Of a DNA stretch of 64,000 nucleotides, positions 24,432 through 33,244 are shown piece after piece. The first letter of the stretch is position 1; every line of letters begins with the position of its first letter. Below the pieces are notes generated by a model. That model searched no databases. It was not told the origin of the DNA and saw only the letters and a list, made by a program, of their open reading frames with translations. Source of the stretch: Paenibacillus larvae subsp. larvae (lineage in GTDB: Bacteria > Bacillota > Bacilli > Paenibacillales > NBRC-103111); the NCBI RefSeq assembly GCF_002003265.1, contig NZ_CP019687.1, positions 2,418,001-2,482,000 on the forward strand, in the 5' to 3' direction. Made by a program: the position numbers and the translations under genes.

Positions 24432-26434
24432 AAAAGCATTCTTTCCATCGCTATCTCTCCATACCTCTTACCTCCAAAGTAATGATAGACAAACTTCCCC
24501 TTTCCTTCATTCGGATAATTAATCAAAGACGACTCGTCAATATAACCCGCATTCAGTCGGCCGCCGACATCTCTGAAATATACATATCGAATATGGTCAT
24601 CATTACTGTCTTTACGATTAGGATTTATATCTCGCTTGCTGTAAAACGCACCAACTTGTATGCCATCATACATGGGATATTTGGCAACGAATTTCCCGTC
24701 AGACGTTTTTACCTTAGCCCAATAGACAGGAAGTTTACTTTCATCATTCGGATAGGGTCCCTTTGGTCCGTCGGTAAGCACATACGCAGAACCGTTCTTA
24801 CGAATCAGATCCCATTCATTATCCTGTTCTTCCTTAATAAAGTCATTAAAACCTTCATACCGGCCTGAACGTACATTCTTATCGATCCCGATGCTCACAG
24901 ATGAGCTCGGACCATATTCTTTGATTTGGTCAAAGGCCCAATCGTCCGGGAGGGGATATCCCATATTTCCGCTGTACCCGGTTGAAAGATCGGAAACAAA
25001 ACTACTGACAGAATAACCTTCCTTTTTCACAAGTGAGCAGGTGTTGCGGGAACCATAAATCCCGATCCTGAAGATATTCCCGGCTTCCTTCGCATATTCA
25101 TTAACTCCTTTAAAATAAGGAATGATCTTCGACTTGACCTGATCTTCCATAAAATCATAATCCACCGTAAAATAAATGATTTCGTTCCTCGGAACACCAA
25201 GTGACTTGGCGGCGGAAAATGCTTTCTCTGCATCGGCATATCCCCGCTTTTGTGTAAAATAGTTTACAATGTTCTCCTCATGCGGGTTTTCCGTGTAATA
25301 CTCTCTGGCATCTTGGAAGATAACAAAGAGTCTTAACCTGGCTTTAAAAATATCGTACATCTCCGAACGCAATAGATTTTTGGCAACCCGGGTATTCTTT
25401 ACGACGATATCCCCGGTCAGGTACCGGCCAACAAGTATATATCCTGCTTTTTTTAATTGGGCTGCGACAGCAGGCGTAATTCTGGAAGCACAGTCACAAA
25501 CGTCGCCGGCACGGTCTGGATTCCCTGTGCTGACAAGCAGTGCCATCCACTCATCTATTCCAATCCTGTCCCTGACAGGCAAGGCGACATCTCTTTGGAA
25601 TTGATGAAGAGCCTCTAGGGTTGAATTATTAAACTCTCCGTTAAACTTACCGGGATCATATTTGCTTCCATTGAAAGGAAGTGCACTGTACCGGTCATGC
25701 CCGACACAATATAAGGTGAACTGTACTAACTTGATGAACCGGGTAATACTTTCGCTGTTGTAAGCTGCACCCTTATAATCTTTTTGTGCCTTCGTATAAG
25801 GAATCTCCGGACAGCATTTCCTGGTTGTAACGCCAAAGTTGCCATTTGCGACGCCGATAGGCAAATGTTCTTCGGCCTGTAAAGCAAAGATAAGTGCCGC
25901 ATTTGTTCCGCGTGAATAAATCCCATCACAGGGACGAAGACCCGTATAGTCCAAATACCTGCGGTTCAGTTCCTGCTGCATTTCCCGTATCTTGCTGTCT
26001 CCGCGGCTGACTTTCTTATATTCATCAGGGCCGAGAACTGCCTTCATTTGAAGTCCTTTTGCAGCTGTTGAGATTTGATTTTCCGATAATCCGGCGTCCT
26101 GTTGAATGGATTTCAACGCGTTTTGTGTATGTTGATTAAATACCCCATCCGTACTCCGCGGATTATATCCTTTACAGTAAAGCCCATATTGGAGTAATTT
26201 GACTTTGTTTCCTGTACTTCCGCTACCCAGTGGGTTTGCATCGCAGGCCTTGGAAGTCATATCTCCAAAGTTTCCTGTGACGGAAGAAAGCCCTAGTTCA
26301 ATTTGTAAAGCGGATATTAATGCTTTCGATGTTGCTGTTCCGGGATAGCCCGTCTCTTTTACACGGATGTACTTGGAATTATTCCCGTAGGTCGAATTTA
26401 GCCATACCTGCGCGTCTAAAACTTCTTTTGACAT
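24428..26434 (-). CDS. YbfG-like protein: peptidoglycan-binding repeats plus DUF1906 glycoside-hydrolase-like domain
   Basis: A 668-residue protein. Residues 1-300 contain three peptidoglycan-binding-like repeats, each with an NGNFG/NGEFN-type turn. About 315-530 is a DUF1906 (Rv2525c-like) domain: DCASRITPAVAAQLKKAGY, GRYLTGD, IIYFTVDYDF, RIGIYGSR, WAFDQIKEYG. This family has a TIM-barrel fold resembling lysozymes, and the acidic residues in FTVDYDF are in the expected active-site place. The last 110 residues are beta-rich and may bind wall. No signal peptide is visible, as in B. subtilis YbfG. It is followed, with stop-start overlap, by the 108-aa gene. Confidence 0.8.
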   Translation of the reverse strand: MSKEVLDAQVWLNSTYGNNSKYIRVKETGYPGTATSKALISALQIELGLSSVTGNFGDMTSKACDANPLGSGSTGNKVKLLQYGLYCKGYNPRSTDGVFNQHTQNALKSIQQDAGLSENQISTAAKGLQMKAVLGPDEYKKVSRGDSKIREMQQELNRRYLDYTGLRPCDGIYSRGTNAALIFALQAEEHLPIGVANGNFGVTTRKCCPEIPYTKAQKDYKGAAYNSESITRFIKLVQFTLYCVGHDRYSALPFNGSKYDPGKFNGEFNNSTLEALHQFQRDVALPVRDRIGIDEWMALLVSTGNPDRAGDVCDCASRITPAVAAQLKKAGYILVGRYLTGDIVVKNTRVAKNLLRSEMYDIFKARLRLFVIFQDAREYYTENPHEENIVNYFTQKRGYADAEKAFSAAKSLGVPRNEIIYFTVDYDFMEDQVKSKIIPYFKGVNEYAKEAGNIFRIGIYGSRNTCSLVKKEGYSVSSFVSDLSTGYSGNMGYPLPDDWAFDQIKEYGPSSSVSIGIDKNVRSGRYEGFNDFIKEEQDNEWDLIRKNGSAYVLTDGPKGPYPNDESKLPVYWAKVKTSDGKFVAKYPMYDGIQVGAFYSKRDINPNRKDSNDDHIRYVYFRDVGGRLNAGYIDESSLINYPNEGKGKFVYHYFGGKRYGEIAMERMLL

Positions 26435-26536
26435 GATAATCCCCTCCTTTTTTCATTATTTCTTAAAACTATTTTTCTATCTAAAATAATACCATTATTT
26501 AGGTATATTAACAATATTAAATGAAAAGTTCTTATT

Positions 26537-26803
26537 TTGGAATATCCTCTTAAACGTTTTCTCATGGATTTGCTGTTAGCGGGAACTACGTCACTGTACC
26601 CGGATTGGAAGGTCGGAGAGGCGATCTTGGATTCAGCCCACGATGCCTCCGACGTCGTTCGTCTGCCAATTGGACGCAAAATGGTCTGTTGGGGAAAGTG
26701 TTCGGACCGACAGCGCATCAAGTGGCGCTATCCCGCCAAAGTCGGAAAATGGAAATGTCCTACTCCGTACTCGCCTATCTTATTAATCCATGTATTTTTT
26801 TGA
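26537..26803 (+). pseudogene. Transposase fragment
   Basis: The frame contains LLLAGTTSLYPDWKVGEAIL, DSAHDASDVVRLPIGRKMV and RQRIKWRYPAKVGKWKCPTP, which resemble the C-terminal half of DDE transposases of the IS1182/IS4 type. Both ends of the protein are missing, and no inverted repeats are seen. Confidence 0.55.
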
Positions 26804-26847
26804 GACAACCCTTTTGCAGTTGCCATCTTCATAAAGTAAACAGTGCG

Positions 26848-27159
26848 CTACTTCTCCTCTGTGATTACGGTGGCATTGTAGATCGTGATTCTTTTTCCGT
26901 TTAAATCAAAGAGAACTTTATTACCGAGTTCCGTATCTTTAATGTCAAGTTTTCCTTCATACTCTTTAATCAGGTCCCCGTTGTTCCCATAAACTTTTAC
27001 TGTTCTTTCCAATCCCCCCAGATTGTTGTACTGGAAGTTTTTAATCATGCGCTCCCCTGATGCCGTATTAAAAAACCAGACAATACCTCCAACGATGATC
27101 ACCACAATAATCAATGTAACAATGATGCCTGTTCTGCTCTTTTTTTCTGTTTGACTCAT
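26848..27159 (-). CDS. Small membrane-anchored protein of unknown function
   Basis: A 103-residue protein starting at ATG 27159 behind AGGAGGGTG. One N-terminal membrane helix (TGIIVTLIIVVIIVGGIVWF) is followed by an outside domain of about 65 residues with conserved-looking GGLERTVKVYGNNGDLIKEY. Its layout is common to small Paenibacillus/Bacillus proteins of unknown role. It is monocistronic. Confidence 0.7.
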   Translation of the reverse strand: MSQTEKKSRTGIIVTLIIVVIIVGGIVWFFNTASGERMIKNFQYNNLGGLERTVKVYGNNGDLIKEYEGKLDIKDTELGNKVLFDLNGKRITIYNATVITEEK

Positions 27160-27325
27160 GGCACACCCTCCTAATTTATGTATATTATTCATACGTATGG
27201 AAAGGAGGGCGCGTTTCTTAAATGATCCTTAAGATTATAATGTTCCCTTAAGATCATAACGAGCGGAAAGCGGGCCTATGCTATAATAAAGAAACAGGTG
27301 ATGGACCTAAATCGAGGTGATCGCG

Positions 27326-27487
27326 TTGAAAGGAAGTATTTTCGCACTTATTTTTTTTATTCCCGTATGTACCCTTCTTCTTTTGAGGTTTAAAGGAGAA
27401 TGGGCCCAGTTTATTATTATCAGTACGTGTGTATTTGTCGCCCTGCACATCCGTGATTATGTGAATAAGAATAAAGAAAAGAAATGA
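27326..27487 (+). CDS. Small membrane protein (53 aa)
   Basis: TTG start with GAGGTGAT upstream. The protein has two hydrophobic segments (SIFALIFFIPVCTLLLL and FIIISTCVFVALHI) and a lysine-rich end. A possible -10 TATAAT is at 27282-27287, and a terminator follows. No family is recognised. Confidence 0.5.
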   Translation: MKGSIFALIFFIPVCTLLLLRFKGEWAQFIIISTCVFVALHIRDYVNKNKEKK

Positions 27488-27534
27488 ACGCAGTTTACTA
27501 TTATTCAGCATAACCAAAAGCATCCGGAACATAT

Positions 27535-27590
27535 AAAAATCCAGTCGCTCTTCCCTTCGGCTAAAGGAAAAGCAGGCTGGATTTTTTATT
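27535..27590 (+). terminator. Terminator of the 53-aa membrane protein gene
   Basis: AAAAATCCAG (27535-27544) pairs with CTGGATTTTT (27577-27586), followed by Ts. Confidence 0.6.
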
Positions 27591-27611
27591 AGTTCTCCAC
27601 CTGTTCCCTTA

Positions 27612-27649
27612 TCATAAAAAAACAAGCCATTTTTTCAAATGACTTGTTT
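27612..27649 (-). terminator. Terminator of the OPT/DUF917 operon
   Basis: On the minus strand AAACAAGTCATTT pairs with AAATGGCTTGTTT (one mismatch), followed by seven Ts. Confidence 0.7.
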
Positions 27650-27691
27650 ATACTTTCACTATGGTTCAATTGTTACAAATACTTTCCGCTG

Positions 27692-27880
27692 TTATAAATA
27701 CTTTCCGCCCATGCTGATCAGTTTCTGCTGTTTGATGGCGTGATCCAGCTCTTCCCTGGTTAATTTCTTCTTGCCGGTGATATGATCCATGAGTTGCCGG
27801 TCTGTGACCGGTCTCATTTTTTCCAGGTTCTCTTCGGTAAAATCCTTATCAAACACGCTTCCAAAGGTAAGAGCCTTCAT
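27692..27880 (-). CDS. Small protein at the end of the OPT/DUF917 operon
   Basis: A 62-residue charged, helical protein (FTEENLEKMRPVTDRQLMDH ... LDHAIKQQKLISMGGKYL) that starts six bases after the peptidase gene. No family is recognised. Tight spacing makes it part of the operon. Confidence 0.6.
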   Translation of the reverse strand: MKALTFGSVFDKDFTEENLEKMRPVTDRQLMDHITGKKKLTREELDHAIKQQKLISMGGKYL

Positions 27881-27886
27881 CCTGTT

Positions 27887-28834
27887 TTAACAGATGAGTT
27901 GGCCTTTTTCCATTACCTTATTCCCGTCCAGATAGACATCCGGCTGTTTGACAACACAATCAATATGTACTCCTGCCGAAACTATGCCTCCGAACGTATT
28001 ATTGCTGCCGAATGCCACATGAACGGTGCCGTATACTTTCTCATCCTCCAGCACCACGCCTGTAATACGGGCTTTCTTATTGGTTCCGATACCGAATTCA
28101 GCTACAGACCGCCCGTCACCATCACCCAGAATATGAAGCAGCTGTTCTCCATCCGGTCCTTCCGCTTTCACAAGTCTTCCGTCCTCTATCGTCAACAAAA
28201 CAGGACCCTGTACTTTGCCGATCTCAGCGATGGACCCGTCTACCAGCAGCTGGCCGTTTGCTGTGCCTTCCACCGGTGCAATGTACGCTTCTCCTGAAGG
28301 CAGGTTGCCTGACTCTCCCGGATTAAGATAAACGCCGGTACTGGGAACGCCTTTTCGTTCTTCCAGAGAAAACGTCAGCGAATATCCGTCTTTTTCAATG
28401 CGCGCCTGTTTGCTTGTGGTCAGCATGTCGGTCACTTTCTCCGTAAAGACCTTTACTTCTGAATAATCTGCCGCAACCGCTCCCTGCAGGAACATATCTT
28501 CCGTAATGCTCGGCATGGTCGCCAGCCGGCTGCCGGCTGCCACAGCCTGTTTGCGGGCCTGTGTATGTGTCAGGGACATTTTCGTCAGGCAAATGACCAC
28601 ATGGGAAGCCGCCATAGCGGATGCAACCGGAACCGGGGGTTCCTGTCCGGATTTTTCCTTTTCCTTCATGACCATAATGACGGATTCAGCCCCCAGCCTG
28701 CGTCCCGCTTCGTAGACATGCTTGGCAAGTTCTTCCCTTGAATCGTCCGCAACAACAAGGAACGTCTCCCCCGCCTTTAATCCCAGGCAATTTGTCAATA
28801 ACCGTTTGCTTACTTCGATTAATTCTGGTTTCAT
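27887..28834 (-). CDS. M29-like aminopeptidase / leucyl aminopeptidase homologue
   Basis: A 315-residue protein related to M29 thermophilic aminopeptidases and their uncharacterised relatives. The metal site candidates are in the C-terminal half: AEFGIGTN (Glu), GTVHVAFG (His) and AGVHIDCVV (His/Asp). It is shorter than classical M29 enzymes (about 410 residues). Expected to act in the cytoplasm on a peptide or peptide-like substrate. Last enzyme of the operon with the OPT transporter, DUF917, DUF1177 and AroM proteins, which suggests it releases or trims the imported substrate. Confidence 0.75.
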   Translation of the reverse strand: MKPELIEVSKRLLTNCLGLKAGETFLVVADDSREELAKHVYEAGRRLGAESVIMVMKEKEKSGQEPPVPVASAMAASHVVICLTKMSLTHTQARKQAVAAGSRLATMPSITEDMFLQGAVAADYSEVKVFTEKVTDMLTTSKQARIEKDGYSLTFSLEERKGVPSTGVYLNPGESGNLPSGEAYIAPVEGTANGQLLVDGSIAEIGKVQGPVLLTIEDGRLVKAEGPDGEQLLHILGDGDGRSVAEFGIGTNKKARITGVVLEDEKVYGTVHVAFGSNNTFGGIVSAGVHIDCVVKQPDVYLDGNKVMEKGQLIC

Positions 28835-28879
28835 TCTGAATTCACCCTTTTTATTAGAATCGGTCTATTTCAGACCTTT

Positions 28880-29563
28880 CTAACCAATCATCTCAGAGAT
28901 CAGTTTGGCCATCAAGGCATTGGACAAGATAACCGGAAGACCGGAAGCTTCCTCGACCCATGCCCGCATTTCTTCCTGATAACCCATGCAGTCCAAAATA
29001 ATCAGATCGGCTCCCTTTTCCTTCAATTCCCGGGATGCAGACATAAACCGCACTTTATCGGGCGTGTAAGGGGAAGAAACCGCATAAACCGGCTCTTGCT
29101 CAAATGAATGAAATTTCTCTTTCATTCCGTCCATTTGTTCAGGCAATGGTACCAATATCCCAAGCCTCCGGTTTCCGGTCATAGTACGGACTACAGGAGG
29201 AAGAATATGATCCGGCTCGATCAAGTAGGAGCGTTCCGTTGCCAAACCCGGAAATTGTCCGGTACAAAGAAGTAAAATCTGGGTAATCCCAAGGTTCTCC
29301 ATCTGTTTTATTTTATCCTCAACCAACGGCTGAAGACAAGAACGGCTCATGACCACATGTTCCCCGGTCGTCAGACGGGAAGTCAGAATGTAATCTTCCT
29401 CGCCGGGAGCCATCCGCTCATCAATGTAAGTCTTGGTTAAACCGTCCAGAGCTCCCATCTGTACCAGTTCCGCACGATTCTCCAGGTACTTCTCCATAAT
29501 AGGAGCCACATCCGTACGGGGTGCCTGCCCGATTGTAATCATGCCGAGTTTAACCAACAGCAT
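28880..29563 (-). CDS. AroM family protein
   Basis: A 227-residue AroM-family protein (KLGMITIGQAPRTDVAPIME; LLLCTGQFPG; LIILDCMGYQEEMR). The fold is that of the Asp/Glu racemase superfamily, with cysteines in LLCTG and LDCMG at the positions of the two catalytic cysteines. The biochemical activity of AroM is unknown. E. coli aroM lies beside aroL, but here it sits among catabolic-type genes, so a racemase- or isomerase-like step on the imported compound is a reasonable inference. Confidence 0.85.
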   Translation of the reverse strand: MLLVKLGMITIGQAPRTDVAPIMEKYLENRAELVQMGALDGLTKTYIDERMAPGEEDYILTSRLTTGEHVVMSRSCLQPLVEDKIKQMENLGITQILLLCTGQFPGLATERSYLIEPDHILPPVVRTMTGNRRLGILVPLPEQMDGMKEKFHSFEQEPVYAVSSPYTPDKVRFMSASRELKEKGADLIILDCMGYQEEMRAWVEEASGLPVILSNALMAKLISEMIG

Positions 29564-29624
29564 CCCCTCCTCAAAAATATGGAAAAGAGCAGGGGGTCTC
29601 CCCTGCTTTCATTTAGATCAACGT

Positions 29625-30554
29625 TTACGCTTCTTTCCCCATTGTTTGCAGTACCTTCATCGATCCGTAAAGCTTGGTCAGTCGGGCAAACTCTTGCTCA
29701 TTATAAAATTGGCAGGTTCCCTGCGTGTACTCTTTAGCTACTTCAACCGCAAAGCGTACGGCAGAAGCAATGTCCACCTCGTGGCTGGCTCCGGTTCCGC
29801 ATCCCGGTACAGCCGATTGAGCCGAAACGGCAAGCCCGACAACCGGGGCGTCTGTGGCAACAGCCGGCTGAAGAATGGAATTGATATGGTATACATCATT
29901 TCCGTAAGGCGTAATATCCTGCATGGTAATCGGGAAAGTCACCGGAAGCTGGCCCGTAATCATTTCCATAATGCGCAGCAAATCCTCACTTACCCGCAAG
30001 ATGTATCCTTCTTTTACCGTTGGAGACAGCGCGATGCCCTTATGGTTAATAACACGGTTTCCTTTTGTGGTATCGATGGATAAAATAGCTTCCTGCTCCG
30101 GCAAAATTTCGTAAGTATTCATAATATCCATTTCTACCGGGGAACCCATGAAATCGACAGGTTCATGAGGCTGGGTAGGCGCATCCGGACAAATATGCGT
30201 AGTTGCGATGACATCTCCCGGAAGCACGTCGCCTTTTACCTGCATATCCGCCAGTTTCAAAGCAGACGCAACCGCCCCGTCCCCGTCGGAGACGAGCCCG
30301 ACCCGGCTTGGACGGGCACCGATTCCGCCTAAACGGCCGATAATTCCGAATGTAGGAGCATCTCCTCCGTTCGATTTTCCGTTAGAACCGGGAATGACGA
30401 TTTTGATAAAATCCGTGCTGCCTTCTTCTCCGGTTATTTTTTGAACGGTAACGGATACTTTAGGATAATCTTGAAAAAGCTCTTTCACTTTATCTCCCGT
30501 TACATAGGCACTATCCAAAGTTTCATATACAGTAAGCGTTTGTTTCAAAGCCAT
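29625..30554 (-). CDS. DUF1177 family protein
   Basis: A 309-residue protein of the DUF1177 family, found mostly next to DUF917 and AroM genes. It has glycine-rich and metal-ligand-like motifs: FGIIGRLGGIGARPSRVGLV, TTHICPDAPTQPHEPVDFMG and SAVPGCGTGASHEVDIASA. Function is unknown. The histidine/cysteine-rich segments hint at a metal enzyme. It lies between the DUF917 gene (29 bases upstream) and the AroM gene. Confidence 0.85.
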   Translation of the reverse strand: MALKQTLTVYETLDSAYVTGDKVKELFQDYPKVSVTVQKITGEEGSTDFIKIVIPGSNGKSNGGDAPTFGIIGRLGGIGARPSRVGLVSDGDGAVASALKLADMQVKGDVLPGDVIATTHICPDAPTQPHEPVDFMGSPVEMDIMNTYEILPEQEAILSIDTTKGNRVINHKGIALSPTVKEGYILRVSEDLLRIMEMITGQLPVTFPITMQDITPYGNDVYHINSILQPAVATDAPVVGLAVSAQSAVPGCGTGASHEVDIASAVRFAVEVAKEYTQGTCQFYNEQEFARLTKLYGSMKVLQTMGKEA

Positions 30555-30583
30555 GATGCATGCCTCCAGGTTAGTAATTTTCG

Positions 30584-31639
30584 TTACAAATACGCTTCGA
30601 TAGGCTTGTGTACGATTGGTTCGATCGGCTTAAGCAAATTCTTGTTGCTCATGGTGGTGCTTAATTTCAGGTTCTGTTTGGGCACGCTGATTACGGCCAA
30701 ACGTTGCTCTTTTGCTACTGCCGCAGAGACGACAGGTTCCGCCGTATCGGCATCCAGGGTCATGATGAGGTCCGGGAAGGTGGAAAGCCGCTCCCCGTCT
30801 TTCTCCAGGGTCATGTACTCGTTCCAGAACGTCATTTCATAACCTCCGATCAGGACCGTACCGACATCGAAACCTCCCGCGGTTTCCATACGAAAATCCG
30901 ATACTTCCCCCACGGTTACAAGCTTACCGCCCAGTTTGGCTGCGACCGCATCGATAGCCGCTTCGCCTTTGTGGGACAGCAGAGCCTCTCCCACCTCGAT
31001 AGCTTGGACGATAGCTCCCGGGGCCCCGTTTTTCTTGGCGTAGGATACGGTTACGGGATTTCGGGCTACAGCAACAAGGCCTCCCGCTTCCACTGAAGCG
31101 GAGCGGACCAAGGAAGCCGCTTTACTGAGAGAACCGGAAACGGTCAATTCCACCAGGTTCGCTGCTTTGCCTCCTACTGCCGCTTGATGGGAAACATAAT
31201 CGGGCAGTTCCGATAAATTCAGAGCTCCCATCACACCGGTAGGATGAGCCCTCCCATTACAGGGATTATCGATAACGGGGATTCCTGTAAGGGCTGCCTG
31301 AAACCAGCCGTTAACGGTAGTCCCTGCTCCATTCTCGTTTGTAATAATCCCCCTGAACGTACGGCCTGTCCGTTCCTGAAGAAGTTCCAGAGCCCTTGCA
31401 TACTGGATCGGCTTCACGTACTGGTCCTTGGCGGCAGGTGCTCCCACCATAGCCACGGTGACCAGCAAATCCTCATCCGAAAGCTCATCTACGGTCAGCA
31501 GCCTGGGATCTCCCGCCTCAAGGGCAAGACGGCCGAGCTCCAGCCCCTCTTTAATCCACCCGCCGCCACCGCCTCCGAGGATGGCTCCTCCATAGACGGC
31601 ATAGCGGACAATTTGTTCATCAATTGTTATCGCAGTCAC
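30584..31639 (-). CDS. DUF917 family protein
   Basis: A 351-residue DUF917 protein. It opens with the family's glycine-rich segment (YGGAILGGGGGGWIKEGLEL) and contains NENGAGTTVNGWFQAALTGI and NPCNGRAHPTGVMGALNL. DUF917 proteins are related to parts of hydantoinase/oxoprolinase-like enzymes and are often fused or adjacent to them. Here it is a stand-alone shorter form right after the transporter gene. A ring-opening or amidohydrolase-like role is inference. Confidence 0.85.
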   Translation of the reverse strand: MTAITIDEQIVRYAVYGGAILGGGGGGWIKEGLELGRLALEAGDPRLLTVDELSDEDLLVTVAMVGAPAAKDQYVKPIQYARALELLQERTGRTFRGIITNENGAGTTVNGWFQAALTGIPVIDNPCNGRAHPTGVMGALNLSELPDYVSHQAAVGGKAANLVELTVSGSLSKAASLVRSASVEAGGLVAVARNPVTVSYAKKNGAPGAIVQAIEVGEALLSHKGEAAIDAVAAKLGGKLVTVGEVSDFRMETAGGFDVGTVLIGGYEMTFWNEYMTLEKDGERLSTFPDLIMTLDADTAEPVVSAAVAKEQRLAVISVPKQNLKLSTTMSNKNLLKPIEPIVHKPIEAYL

Positions 31640-31650
31640 TTTTCAACACC

Positions 31651-33132
31651 TCATTTGCTAGCTTTAAATACAGAAGTAAAGAAGCTGTAGAGTGCATCTC
31701 CGGCGATAAATCCGGCGGCCAGAATACTCATGGTGGATTCCGCTTCTTTTCCTTTGATCTTAAGCACGGCAACCCGGATCAGAATCCCGCCAAGGACAGC
31801 CCAGCAAGCATTTGGAGAAACGATCAGAAGACCTGTAGCCAGCATAACCCCAAGCTGGCGGTTCGGTCCGCCAATCCATTGGATAATAGCACCCGGAATA
31901 GCCCAGATCAGCAGTTTCATCGCCACATCCAGGGAGGCTCCGGCATTAATCGTGGACGCATAGACTTTATCAATTGGAGGGACCAGATTTTGTCCGAAGA
32001 AACCTTTGTAAGTGAGCACCACTGTCAACAAGGCAACACCGAATGCAATCATTCCCGTATAGTATTGCTGCTTTCTTCCCCTGATTTCCAGCTCTTTGTC
32101 CGAACCGTTACCACGGAGAATATATCCGGTTTTCAGATCATATCCCATATCGGCAAAGGCCGGGAACCAGCCTGAATGCATAGCTGCAATACCAACTATA
32201 AGCTCATGGAAGAACGCGGCGAATGCGGCAAAAATGATAAATCCGATCAGCATGCCCGCCGACATTTTGGTCATCAGGCCGCCTAAAACAGCAATGATAA
32301 CAGCAACAGCCAGATAAGCCACATAGCCAAGACCAAGTGTACGCTTAACCGATCTCATAGGAACAGTAACCGCTTCATTCTCCTTGGATGCTTCCGCAGC
32401 GGAATCCTCCCTTTTGAAAATGAGGACGGCAACCTGAATCAACGCTACGATACCGGCACCGATCATAATGCCATGGGCAATATACAGTTTGCCGACATCC
32501 AGCTGAAACAGCGGCATGGAGTACTGGTTAATCAATAAACCGACTCCGAACATAGTTAATGCCCAGATATTTCCGATAAAGGCTACCCCTAAGGCGGACA
32601 TCGGAATTTTGAGTACCGATCCGATCACGCCAATCAATGCTCCTATTCCCAAAAGCCCCGCCCGTTTGCCTCCTTTATCACCGGCGAGGATAGACTCGGC
32701 CGTTGCTACTCCGGGAGCCCAGCTTTCGCGGGCCGGAAAAATCCGGGAATCAAACAATTTGTACAGCAGCGTCGCATCAATGAACATCGCCAGGGCCGCA
32801 CCGATCAGCATAGGCAAAATCAGTTCGGTTTTTCCCATAATAAATGGAATCCCGATCGGGATCAGCAGACTGTTGGCCGCACCGAAGGTAGCGGAAGAAA
32901 TCGAAGTCTGCATCAGATTTTGGCGATGAATGGACTTATATTTGCGGAACAGTTCCATGGGTATGCGTGCTATCAGCATAGCTACGAGTGCCCCAATAAT
33001 GGAAGTGCTCGGAGTTACACCCAGCGTAGTGACGATCTGAATTCCGATAATTGCCCCCACTACACTTACGGCAAGATTTAGCACAATAGCAAAAGGTTCA
33101 AAAACGGACGGGTGTTTCTTTTCCTTTTCCAT
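31651..33132 (-). CDS. OPT-family membrane transporter
   Basis: A 493-residue polytopic protein with about twelve or more hydrophobic segments, of the oligopeptide transporter (OPT) superfamily. Family segments include ESWAPGVATAESILAGDKGG and ELIVGIAAMHSGWFPAFADM. OPT proteins import peptides or metal-chelating peptide-like compounds with protons. I start at ATG 33132 (MEKEKKHPSV), because AGAGAGGG lies nine bases upstream; earlier in-frame ATGs overlap that site. First gene of the six-gene operon, so it probably supplies the operon's substrate. Confidence 0.8.
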   Translation of the reverse strand: MEKEKKHPSVFEPFAIVLNLAVSVVGAIIGIQIVTTLGVTPSTSIIGALVAMLIARIPMELFRKYKSIHRQNLMQTSISSATFGAANSLLIPIGIPFIMGKTELILPMLIGAALAMFIDATLLYKLFDSRIFPARESWAPGVATAESILAGDKGGKRAGLLGIGALIGVIGSVLKIPMSALGVAFIGNIWALTMFGVGLLINQYSMPLFQLDVGKLYIAHGIMIGAGIVALIQVAVLIFKREDSAAEASKENEAVTVPMRSVKRTLGLGYVAYLAVAVIIAVLGGLMTKMSAGMLIGFIIFAAFAAFFHELIVGIAAMHSGWFPAFADMGYDLKTGYILRGNGSDKELEIRGRKQQYYTGMIAFGVALLTVVLTYKGFFGQNLVPPIDKVYASTINAGASLDVAMKLLIWAIPGAIIQWIGGPNRQLGVMLATGLLIVSPNACWAVLGGILIRVAVLKIKGKEAESTMSILAAGFIAGDALYSFFTSVFKASK

Positions 33133-33244
33133 AGACATCATCCCTCTCTTGTTCTTATTGATGGACAAACAGGAACGGCTTCGTCCTCTTTGTCAGGGAC
33201 GTTACCTTTTAAAAGCTATGCCTTTTTTAAAAACTATGTTCTTT

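Noticed and set aside
27281..27625. 114-aa minus-strand ORF
   Set aside because: It overlaps the plus-strand 53-aa membrane protein gene and two terminators; its codon content is that of a shadow.
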